Shown: positions 4,881 to 9,741 of the stretch, one piece after another
Layout: each line of letters begins with the position of its first letter
How positions within the stretch are numbered: the stretch's first letter is position 1
Assembly: GCA_023391535.1 (NCBI GenBank)
Contig: JAEWAU010000006.1
Coordinates: 1 to 9,741, forward strand
Origin: Bacillota bacterium
GTDB taxonomy: Bacteria; Bacillota; Clostridia; Oscillospirales; Ethanoligenentaceae
Reading direction: 5' to 3'
DNA: 9,741 nucleotides
Notes under the pieces: model-generated
What the model was told of the DNA's origin: nothing
The model's input: the letters and a program-made list of their open reading frames with translations, nothing else
The model's database searches: none
Translations under genes and position numbers: made by a program

Positions 4881-5576
4881 GTGAATCACGGTAAAAAATA
4901 TACCGACAGCGAAAAGCTGATCGACCGCGCGAAGCTCTATGATTCCGCTGAAGCGCTGGATATCTGCTGCAAAACGGCGAAAGCCAAGTTCGACGAAACC
5001 GTGGAAGTTCACGTCCGCCTGGGCGTGGATTCCCGCCATGCCGACCAGCAGGTCCGCGGCGCTGTGGTGCTCCCGAACGGCACGGGCCGCAAGGTGCGCA
5101 CCCTCGTCTTTGCCAAGGGCGACGAAGCCAAGGCCGCCGAGGCCGCCGGAGCCGATTACGTCGGCGCAGAGGATTATGTCGCCAAGATCCAGAACGACGC
5201 GTGGTTCGATTTCGACGTCGTCATCGCGGCGCCCAACATGATGGGCATCGTGGGACGGCTCGGTAAAGTTCTCGGCCCCCGCGGCCTGATGCCGAACCCG
5301 AAGGCCGGCACCGTCACGCCCGACGTGGGCAGGGCCGTTACCGAAGCCAAGGCCGGCAAAATCGAATACCGCCTCGATAAAACCAACATCATCCACTGCC
5401 CCATCGGGAAGGCCTCGTTCGGAGCCGAAAAGCTGAGCGAGAACTTCGACACGCTGCTCGGCGCCATCGTCAAGGCGAAGCCGGCGGCCTCCAAGGGCCA
5501 GTATATCCGCTCGTGCGTCGTGGCCACCACGATGGGCCCGGGCATCCGCCTCAACCCCGCAAAGGTTGGCGTGTAA
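4881..5576 (+). CDS. rplA: 50S ribosomal protein L1
   Basis: A 231-residue L1, the mobile-stalk protein that binds 23S rRNA helices 76-78 near the E site and represses its own operon by binding an mRNA mimic. The N-terminus is MNHGKKYTDSEKLIDRAKLY; the core holds FDETVEVHVRLGVDSRHADQ, the second domain VVIAAPNMMGIVGRLGKVLG, and the signature LGPRGLMPNPKAGTVTPDV. Length is standard. The start is GTG with AGGGAGGT just upstream; no in-frame ATG is available. It is the last gene of the rpmG-rplA unit. Its stop codon lies inside a 19-bp tandem repeat that forms two hairpins. Confidence 0.97.
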   Translation: MNHGKKYTDSEKLIDRAKLYDSAEALDICCKTAKAKFDETVEVHVRLGVDSRHADQQVRGAVVLPNGTGRKVRTLVFAKGDEAKAAEAAGADYVGAEDYVAKIQNDAWFDFDVVIAAPNMMGIVGRLGKVLGPRGLMPNPKAGTVTPDVGRAVTEAKAGKIEYRLDKTNIIHCPIGKASFGAEKLSENFDTLLGAIVKAKPAASKGQYIRSCVVATTMGPGIRLNPAKVGV

Positions 5577-5611
5577 ATCACGCTTAGGCGTGTAAATCAC
5601 GCTTGGGCGTG
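5570..5611 (+). repeat. Tandem 19-bp repeat forming two hairpins at the rplA stop
   Basis: Two 19-base units (5570-5588 and 5589-5607) differ at one base and are followed by the first 8 bases of a third. Each contains a hairpin: CACGC-TTAG-GCGTG (5579-5592) and CACGC-TTGG-GCGTG (5598-5611). The rplA stop codon TAA (5574-5576) lies in the first unit. The stems are short (5 pairs) and followed by TAAA rather than a T-run, so a classic terminator is unlikely. It lies between the end of the L1 unit and the rplJ promoter. Confidence 0.65.
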
Positions 5612-5632
5612 TAAACACCCCCTTTGTTCCGG

Positions 5633-5661
5633 TTGACAGCGTCGGATTTTTGTGTTATTCT
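5633..5661 (+). promoter_or_regulatory. Promoter of the rplJ-rplL unit
   Basis: A perfect TTGACA (5633-5638), a 17-base spacer and TATTCT (5656-5661, 4 of 6 bases). It is placed directly before the L10 leader, as in other Firmicutes, so rplJ-rplL can be made independently of rplK-rplA. Confidence 0.85.
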
Positions 5662-5667
5662 ATCTTC

Positions 5668-5800
5668 GTTCCTGCGGCGGGTTTCCCGTTCGCAAGCGTT
5701 GATCCTAAGACAGCAGGCGCCGTAACGGCTTAAACCGGCCTGCCGAGGAGCAAACGGCTGCATAGCGCGTTCCGGGGTTAACCTCCCGGCCGTTTCTGAT
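5668..5800 (+). promoter_or_regulatory. L10 leader (ribosomal protein L10-L12 binding RNA)
   Basis: The stretch from GATCCTAAGACAGCAGG to CCTGCCGAGG is the conserved core of the Firmicute L10 leader, which binds the L10(L12)4 complex through a kink-turn. GCAGGC (5713-5718) pairs with GCCTGC (5738-5743), with GCCG/CGGC inside; a second helix joins AAACGGC (5752-5758) to GCCGTTT (5789-5795), closing a CCGGG/CCCGG arm. A terminator follows at 5809-5839. Excess L10-L12 is expected to favour termination. Recognition is by sequence; the exact ends are approximate. Confidence 0.88.
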
Positions 5801-5808
5801 GTATCTGT

Positions 5809-5839
5809 GGCTCCCGGCGGCATGCCGGGGGCCTTTTTT
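5809..5839 (+). terminator. Attenuator terminator of the L10 leader
   Basis: GGCTCCCGGC (5809-5818) pairs with GCCGGGGGCC (5824-5833) in a 10-pair stem with one G-U, loop GGCAT, followed by T6 (5834-5839). It lies 33 bases before the rplJ start, so it must be conditional; it is the regulated terminator of the L10 leader. Confidence 0.88.
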
Positions 5840-5871
5840 GCGCGCCCTGCGTTTTACCGGGAGGTGAAAGA

Positions 5872-6405
5872 ATGCCAAGCGAAAAGATCCTTGCCGAAAA
5901 ACAGCAGATCGTGGACGAACTCTCCGAAAAGATGAAGTCCGCCGTTTCCGGCGTCCTTGTGGATTACAAGGGCATCACGGTGGAAAACGACACCAAGCTG
6001 CGCGCGGAACTGCGCAAAGCCGGCGTGTACTATTCGGTGAAGAAGAACACCATCATCCGCCTCGCCGCCCGTAAGGCCGGCCTGGAAGGGCTGGAGGAAG
6101 TGCTTACCGGCACCACGGCCATCGCCGTTTCCGAAACCGATATCACGGCTCCGGCCAAGATCCTCGCCCAGTTTGCTTCGAAGAACGAGGCCTTCAACAT
6201 CAAGGCCGGCTTCGTCGAAGGCAAAACGGTGAGCTCCAAGGAAGTGGACGATCTGGCTAAGCTGCCTTCCAAGGAAGTGCTGCTCGCCAAATTCCTCGGT
6301 GGGCTCAACGCGCCCATCAGCGGGTTCGTCAACGTCCTCAACGGCAACCTGCGCGGCCTTGTGGTGGCTCTTAACGCCATCGCGGAACAGAAACAGAGCG
6401 CGTAA
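5872..6405 (+). CDS. rplJ: 50S ribosomal protein L10
   Basis: A 177-residue L10, the base of the ribosomal stalk. The N-terminal domain (MPSEKILAEKQQIVDELSEKM..., with VLVDYKGITVENDTKLRAELRKAG and VKKNTIIRLAARKAG) binds 23S rRNA and L11. The long C-terminal helix (about residues 140-177, LNAPISGFVNVLNGNLRGLVVALNAIAEQK) carries the L7/L12 dimers. Length is in the family range. GGGAGGTG lies 6 bases before the ATG. It is controlled by the leader and attenuator upstream and followed 67 bases later by rplL, with a small GCGGC/GCCGC hairpin (6431-6449) between them. Confidence 0.97.
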   Translation: MPSEKILAEKQQIVDELSEKMKSAVSGVLVDYKGITVENDTKLRAELRKAGVYYSVKKNTIIRLAARKAGLEGLEEVLTGTTAIAVSETDITAPAKILAQFASKNEAFNIKAGFVEGKTVSSKEVDDLAKLPSKEVLLAKFLGGLNAPISGFVNVLNGNLRGLVVALNAIAEQKQSA

Positions 6406-6472
6406 CGCGCGCCCGAACGTCATTCGATGTGCGGCCGCTTAAGAGCCGCCGAATAAAATGGAGGTAACAATC

Positions 6473-6853
6473 ATGGCTTCTGAGAAAGTAGCAAAGCTGC
6501 TCGAAGAAATCGATACCCTTACCGTTCTGGAGCTCGCCGAGGCCGTTAAGGCTCTCGAGGAGAAATACGGCGTTTCCGCCGCCGCCCCGGTGGCCGTCGC
6601 CGCTGCCGCTCCGAGCGCCGCCGCTCCGGCTGCCGAGGAGCAGACCGAGTTTGACGTCGTTCTCACCGAAGCGGGCGCTTCCAAGATCAACGTCATCAAG
6701 GTTGTGCGCGAGATCACCCAGTTGGGCCTGAAGGATGCCAAGGACCTCGTAGACAACGCCCCGAAGCCGGTTAAAGAGAAGGCTTCCAAGGCCGAGGCCG
6801 AGGAGATCAAGAAGAAGCTCGAAGAGGCCGGCGCAAAGGTCGAACTCAAGTAA
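6473..6853 (+). CDS. rplL: 50S ribosomal protein L7/L12
   Basis: A 126-residue stalk protein that recruits and stimulates translational GTPases. The N-terminal dimerisation domain (1-about 35, LLEEIDTLTVLELAEAVKALEEKYGV) is followed by an Ala/Pro-rich hinge (about 36-57) and the C-terminal domain with EFDVVLTEAGASKINVIKVVRE and GLKDAKDLVDNAPKPVKE. The ATG at 6473 follows GGAGGT; the in-frame ATG at 6458 lies in front of the ribosome binding site and is rejected. A strong terminator follows at once, so rpoB is not co-transcribed here. Confidence 0.97.
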   Translation: MASEKVAKLLEEIDTLTVLELAEAVKALEEKYGVSAAAPVAVAAAAPSAAAPAAEEQTEFDVVLTEAGASKINVIKVVREITQLGLKDAKDLVDNAPKPVKEKASKAEAEEIKKKLEEAGAKVELK

Positions 6854-6866
6854 GCTTTTTTTCCTG

Positions 6867-6903
6867 AAAACGGGGGCGCCGCGTTCTGCGGCGCCCCCGT
6901 TTT
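6867..6903 (+). terminator. Strong terminator after rplL
   Basis: A perfect 16-pair stem joins 6867-6882 and 6888-6903 (AAAACGGGGGCGCCGC with its complement), loop GTTCT. The right arm ends in TTTT and the left begins with AAAA, so it can work in both directions. A T7 tract (6856-6862) lies between the rplL stop and the stem. Confidence 0.93.
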
Positions 6904-6952
6904 GTCGTTTTGGGGGCGGCGCGCGCCGCGCTTTCCGGCGCCGCGTTTTTAT

Positions 6953-6960
6953 GCTACAAT
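6953..6960 (+). promoter_or_regulatory. Extended -10 promoter of the LCP-like gene
   Basis: TGCTACAAT-type element (TG at 6952-6953, TACAAT at 6955-6960) in an AT-rich pocket. The -35 at 17-base spacing (TTTCCG, 6932-6937) is poor, as expected for an extended -10 promoter. The leader would be about 150 bases. Confidence 0.5.
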
Positions 6961-7116
6961 ATTTTTATACCTTTTTGCTTCCTATTTGAAGCTTTCATAA
7001 AAAAACGGCCCGTAGGGCGGAATAAGCGCGCTCTTTGCGTTTACAATGAAAGCGAAGGGGTCCGTATGCCGGCCCGGGCGCAAACGTCCGAGGCGGGCGG
7101 AAAGGAGCTGGAAGAG

Positions 7117-8046
7117 ATGAGACCGGTAAGGGGCGGCGGCAGGCGCGAACCGTTTTTCCGGCGGCATTCCGGCCTGGTTGCCTTTCTGGCGGCGTTCGTG
7201 CTGTGCGCCCTGGTGTTCGGCGGCCTGGCATATGCCCTGATGCGCCCCATCCTGGCGCAATCGGGCGGGTCGGAGAGCGCGGCCTCCGCGGCGGCGCAGG
7301 CGCCGGCCTCCGCGGCTTCGGCGGCGGCGCCCACCGGCAGCTTCACCATGCTGATCTCGGTGTACTCGGACCGGGATTTCTCCGCCGTGCAGCTCCTGCT
7401 CTACCGCCTGGACGCGGCGAAGAAGCGCGCGGTGCTGCTGCCGGTGCCGCTGGAGCTCGCGGCGGAGCAGCAGGGGAAAGCCGCGCCGATTGCGGAAGCG
7501 TACCTGCACGGGGGGAACAGCGCCGCGCGGGAAGCGCTTTCGCAGCTCCTCTCCATCAAAATCGGCTACGGGTGCGATTTCAGCTCCCAGAACTTCATCG
7601 CGGTTTGGGGCAAGCTCGGAGGGCTGTATCTGGCCGTGCCGTGCGGCCTCCGCTGCGTTTTGCCCGACAACGGCACCGTGGTGACGCTGAACGCCTCGCC
7701 GCGGCAGTACCTGGATGGGCAGAAGCTCTACGCGCTGCTGGCGGGAACCGGATACGCGGGCGCGACGGCCCGGTACGCCGAGCAGGCGGCCGTGATGAAG
7801 GAGTTTCTTGCGGAAAAGATGACGGGCGCGTACATGGATTCGCCGGGCGTGTATTTCGGCCCGGTGTTCAACCTGGCGGGCACCGGTTATTCCATGAGCA
7901 ACCTGATGCGCGACGCGGCCGCCCTGAAGGCCTATTCGCCGCCCGCGGCCGTTACCACCGTGCAGCCGGCGTACGCCGCCTCCGCGGCGGACCCGTCGCT
8001 CCCGGCGTTTGCAAAACCCGAGCAGGTGCGCGCGCTGTTCTCGTAG
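7117..8046 (+). CDS. Membrane-anchored LCP-like protein without catalytic residues
   Basis: A 309-residue predicted type II membrane protein: Arg-rich cytoplasmic N-terminus (1-18), one membrane helix (about 19-42), an Ala/Ser-rich linker (about 49-74), then an extracytoplasmic domain. The domain follows the layout of LytR-CpsA-Psr proteins, which attach wall polymers to peptidoglycan: a TMLISVYSDRDFSAVQLLLYRLD strand pair, YLHGGNSAAREALSQLLSI, an IGYGCDFSSQNFIAVWGKLGGL block, and YLDGQKLYALLAGTGY...EFLAEKM. However, the family's active residues are not there: the region of SIPRD reads LLPVPLEL and the R-x-R after the LNG-like motif reads LLAGTGYAGATARY. It may be a non-enzymatic or distant relative. 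I chose the ATG at 7117 (AAAGGAG 9 bases upstream); the in-frame ATG at 7066, with GAAGGGG upstream, would add 17 residues. It is monocistronic between rplL and rplM. Confidence 0.7.
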   Translation: MRPVRGGGRREPFFRRHSGLVAFLAAFVLCALVFGGLAYALMRPILAQSGGSESAASAAAQAPASAASAAAPTGSFTMLISVYSDRDFSAVQLLLYRLDAAKKRAVLLPVPLELAAEQQGKAAPIAEAYLHGGNSAAREALSQLLSIKIGYGCDFSSQNFIAVWGKLGGLYLAVPCGLRCVLPDNGTVVTLNASPRQYLDGQKLYALLAGTGYAGATARYAEQAAVMKEFLAEKMTGAYMDSPGVYFGPVFNLAGTGYSMSNLMRDAAALKAYSPPAAVTTVQPAYAASAADPSLPAFAKPEQVRALFS

Positions 8047-8089
8047 CGGGAGAAAGCGTCCGCACCGCAGCGCGGGCGGTTTCTCCCGC
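8046..8089 (+). terminator. Hairpin at the stop codon of the LCP-like gene
   Basis: GCGGGAGAAA (8046-8055) pairs perfectly with TTTCTCCCGC (8080-8089), with an inner GTCCGC/GCGGGC helix. There is no T-run after it, so it is not a classic intrinsic terminator; the left arm begins at the last base of the stop codon. It is the only 3'-end candidate before the rplM promoter. Confidence 0.4.
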
Positions 8090-8199
8090 GTGCGACCACT
8101 GAAAACTGAAACGGCGCGGAAGTCAGAACGACCAATCGAGCGCAAAACGGCGATTTCGGCAGGTTGCAGGGCACAGATTAAAATATCCGCAATTTGCCC

Positions 8200-8228
8200 T
8201 TGACATCGCTTGGCGCCGCCGCTATAAT
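8200..8228 (+). promoter_or_regulatory. Consensus promoter of rplM-rpsI
   Basis: A perfect TTGACA (8200-8205), a 17-base spacer and a perfect TATAAT (8223-8228). It is among the strongest promoters in the window and fits a ribosomal protein unit. Confidence 0.93.
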
Positions 8229-8453
8229 AAAGAAGCGATGCGTTTCCCATGCAACGGATAGCCGCGCGCTTTTTCCGTTCCGGAGGCTCGGGCGGGCGTC
8301 GGGGCGCGGATGAAAAATCATCGATACGAATTTCTGCTCAACTTGCGGGTCAGAATCCGCGTCAAAACCCATGGAAGAGAGCTTTTCAAGCGGATTTTAT
8401 CGGTTATTGAACCGGATCTTCGTATGAACAAGACGAATCGGGAGGAAACCAGA
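8229..8453 (+). promoter_or_regulatory. Long structured leader of rplM (possible L13 leader)
   Basis: About 220 bases lie between the promoter and the rplM start. GGCGCGGAT and ATCCGCGTC (around 8303-8311 and 8363-8371) can pair over 9 positions with one G-U, enclosing smaller hairpins such as TCTG/CAGA. Near the start codon, CGGTT/AACCG (8401-8414) and TTCGT/ACGAA flank the ribosome binding site GGGAGGA (8440-8446). L13 leaders are known in Firmicutes, so autoregulation by L13 is likely; I could not match the published structure base by base. The rplM frame is open back to an ATG at 8310, giving 48 extra codons, but these lie in the structured part and lack a good ribosome binding site. Confidence 0.5.
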
Positions 8454-8882
8454 ATGTCAACCTATATGCCAAAAGCGGAAAATATCACCCGCAAATGGTA
8501 CATCATCGACGCCGAAGGCAAGCCGGTGGGCCGTGTGGCCGCCGCCGCCGCGGCGCTCCTTCGCGGAAAGAACAAAACGGATTTCGTAACCCATCTCGAC
8601 TGCGGCGACCACGTCGTCGTTCTCAACGCCGAGAAGGCGGTGTTCACGGGCAAGAAGCTGGACCAGAAGTTTTACCGCCATCACACCGGCTGGGTAGGCC
8701 ACCTCAAAGAGGTCAAATACCGCACGCTGATGGCGCAGACCCCGGAAAAGGCGATCGAGCTTGCCGTGAAGGGCATGATTCCCGCCACCGTAATCGGACG
8801 TTCGGCCCTGGGACGCCTGCGCGTCTACCGCGGCGCCGAGCAGCCGCATACGGCGCAGAAGCCCGAGATCTGGAACATTTGA
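8454..8882 (+). CDS. rplM: 50S ribosomal protein L13
   Basis: A 142-residue L13, an early-assembly protein of the large subunit. It starts MSTYMPKAENITRKWYIIDAEGKPVGR, holds the block DFVTHLDCGDHVVVLNAEKAVFTGKKLDQKFYRHHTGWVGHLK, and ends RVYRGAEQPHTAQKPEIWNI, all typical. Length is standard for Firmicutes. GGGAGGA lies 7 bases before this ATG, which excludes the longer frame from 8310. It is followed 19 bases later by rpsI, the universal partner gene. Confidence 0.97.
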   Translation: MSTYMPKAENITRKWYIIDAEGKPVGRVAAAAAALLRGKNKTDFVTHLDCGDHVVVLNAEKAVFTGKKLDQKFYRHHTGWVGHLKEVKYRTLMAQTPEKAIELAVKGMIPATVIGRSALGRLRVYRGAEQPHTAQKPEIWNI

Positions 8883-8901
8883 CGAAAGGGGAACATGCTT
8901 T

Positions 8902-9300
8902 ATGTATAACGACAGACCTTACCTTTACGGCACAGGCCGCAGGAAAAACTCGGTGGCGCGCGTACGCCTGTATCCCGGCACCGGAGCCATCACCATCAAC
9001 GGGCGGGACATCGACCAGTATTTCGGCCTTGAAACCCTGAAGCTCATCGTGCGGCAGCCCCTGGTGCTCACGAACACGCTGGGCCGCTTCGATATCGAAA
9101 CCACCGTAACGGGCGGCGGCGTTTCCGGCCAGGCCGGCGCCATCCGCCACGGCCTTGCGCGCGCTCTGCTGCAGGCCGGCGACGAGATGCGCCCCATCCT
9201 CAAAAAGGCGGGCTTCCTCACACGCGACCCGAGAATGAAGGAACGCAAGAAGTACGGCCTCAAAGCCGCACGCCGCGCGCCGCAGTTCTCCAAGCGCTGA
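8902..9300 (+). CDS. rpsI: 30S ribosomal protein S9
   Basis: A 132-residue S9, which lies in the small-subunit head with its C-terminal tail reaching the P-site tRNA. The N-terminal YGTGRRKNSVARVRLYPGTGAITINGRDIDQYF, the central VSGQAGAIRHGLARAL and the basic C-terminal DPRMKERKKYGLKAARRAPQFSKR are all diagnostic; the terminal SKR is the conserved P-site tail. GAAAGGGGAA lies about 11 bases before the ATG. It is the last gene of the unit. Confidence 0.98.
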   Translation: MYNDRPYLYGTGRRKNSVARVRLYPGTGAITINGRDIDQYFGLETLKLIVRQPLVLTNTLGRFDIETTVTGGGVSGQAGAIRHGLARALLQAGDEMRPILKKAGFLTRDPRMKERKKYGLKAARRAPQFSKR

Positions 9301-9327
9301 TTTCTGCGCGTATCTTTGCAGCTTCCG

Positions 9328-9364
9328 CAGCCCGGAACCGTTTTGGTTCCGGGCTGTTTTTTTT
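9328..9364 (+). terminator. Terminator of the rplM-rpsI unit
   Basis: CAGCCCGGAACC (9328-9339) and GGTTCCGGGCTG (9345-9356) form a perfect 12-pair stem with loop GTTTT, followed by T8 (9357-9364). It lies 27 bases after the rpsI stop. Confidence 0.97.
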
Positions 9365-9548
9365 GCGCCGAAAAGCTAAGAATTCGCAAAATACGAAAAG
9401 TCTCATTACATTTTTGCTTCGAAAAAAATTACAAATTGTTACGCGCTTTCGCACCGGAATCTTCAAATCCGACGCATTTTGAAAGGACTGTGGACGAATT
9501 TTTGGGGGCTTTGCAGGATTTCGGCGAAAAGTACTTCCAGTTTCTGCC
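9365..9548. other. AT-rich intergenic region, no gene seen
   Basis: Between the rpsI terminator and the last promoter I see no credible gene. Positions about 9376-9445 are markedly AT-rich compared with the rest of the window (for example a run of A7 near 9423-9429), which fits an upstream promoter or UP-element-like region. Reading frames here lack ribosome binding sites. Confidence 0.5.
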
Positions 9549-9577
9549 TTGACAAACCGGTTGTCCCTGCATATAAT
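9549..9577 (+). promoter_or_regulatory. Consensus promoter at the right edge
   Basis: A perfect TTGACA (9549-9554), a 17-base spacer and a perfect TATAAT (9572-9577), behind an AT-rich stretch. Transcription should begin near 9584 and run off the window. No start codon with a ribosome binding site is visible in the remaining 160 bases, so it serves either a gene with a long leader or a non-coding RNA. Confidence 0.9.
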
Positions 9578-9583
9578 ATAACA

Positions 9584-9681
9584 AAACGGTAACAAAAGTT
9601 TCCCGCGGGTTTCACCGAACGGCAGAAAGTCTGACCGCGAAACCCGCAAGCCGGAAGAACCGCGAGAGGCGGCGCTCCGGC
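9584..9681 (+). other. Structured leader or small RNA, class unknown
   Basis: GCGGGTTTC (9605-9613) pairs perfectly with GAAACCCGC (9639-9647) around a 25-base loop. Three bases later GCCGGA (9650-9655) pairs with TCCGGC (9676-9681), with CCGC-GAGAG-GCGG nested inside. Two adjacent hairpins directly after a perfect promoter suggest a folded RNA. I tested it by eye against tmRNA, SRP RNA, T-box, cobalamin and c-di-GMP types and recognised none. Confidence 0.45.
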
Positions 9682-9702
9682 ACCCCTGCGCAGTGCGGCC
9701 GT

Positions 9703-9729
9703 GGGGGGCCTGGGCGCGGGGGGGCGGGG
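9703..9729 (+). other. G-quadruplex-type motif at the window edge
   Basis: Four G-runs of 6, 3, 7 and 4 (9703-9708, 9712-9714, 9718-9724, 9726-9729) are separated by loops CCT, CGC and C, which fits the canonical G3+N1-7 rule. It would lie in the transcript of the preceding promoter. It is also the last 40 bases of the window, so low assembly quality is possible. Confidence 0.4.
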
Positions 9730-9741
9730 TGTGGCCGCGGT

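Noticed and set aside
4860..5618. Minus-strand frame of 252 codons opposite rplA
   Set aside because: Antisense shadow of L1; Asp/His/Gly-rich translation with no family resemblance.
6982..8250. Minus-strand frame of 422 codons opposite the LCP-like gene
   Set aside because: Arg-rich, low-complexity translation with no domain or ribosome binding site. It would run through the rplM promoter, and the plus strand has a membrane protein with a proper start.
9584..9741. tmRNA, SRP RNA, T-box or known riboswitch at the right edge
   Set aside because: None of the conserved sequence blocks of these families could be found by eye; left as an unclassified structured RNA.

Overview
This window looks like a chromosomal piece of a GC-rich Firmicute, most likely a clostridial lineage of the Oscillospiraceae/Ruminococcaceae type (inference). 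The signs are TTGACA-17-TATAAT promoters, strong AGGAGG-type ribosome binding sites, an L10-leader attenuator, a PcsB/CwlO-like hydrolase behind a WalR-type operator, and the gene order rpmG-secE-nusG-rplK-rplA-rplJ-rplL. I see no tRNA, rRNA, insertion sequence, CRISPR array or phage gene. Both ends are G/C homopolymer-rich, as at contig edges.

Layout. Positions 1-1500 (minus strand) hold a secreted coiled-coil NlpC/P60 peptidoglycan hydrolase with its own terminator, promoter and WalR-like box. Positions 1500-2100 hold a small unrecognised ORF of 73 codons, transcribed divergently and ending at a strong terminator. Positions 2100-3060 hold a monocistronic histidine-phosphatase-family gene with a structured, U-rich leader. 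Positions 3090-5576 form one transcription unit, rpmG-secE-nusG-rplK-rplA (L33, SecE, NusG, L11, L1), behind a near-consensus promoter. Positions 5633-6903 form a second unit, rplJ-rplL (L10, L7/L12), with its own promoter, L10 leader and attenuator. Positions 6950-8090 hold a membrane-anchored, LCP-like protein that lacks the catalytic residues of the LytR-CpsA-Psr family. Positions 8200-9364 form the rplM-rpsI unit (L13, S9) with a perfect promoter, a long leader and a textbook terminator. The last 190 bases hold another perfect promoter, a structured leader and a G-quadruplex-type motif; the gene it serves lies outside the window.

How the parts work together. Most of the window is ribosome, transcription and secretion housekeeping. 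Autoregulation is visible in the DNA: two copies of an L1-binding-type RNA motif, before rplK and before rplA; an L10 leader before rplJ; and a long L13-type leader before rplM. The two cell-envelope genes (hydrolase, LCP-like protein) are separate units.

Novelty. I do not see a clearly new multi-gene system. The best leads are the WalR-like operator on the hydrolase promoter, the paired L1 motifs, the catalytically depleted LCP-like protein sitting where rpoB-rpoC would be expected after rplL, a tandem hairpin repeat on the rplA stop codon, a strong hairpin between secE and nusG, and the orphan leader RNA at the right edge.
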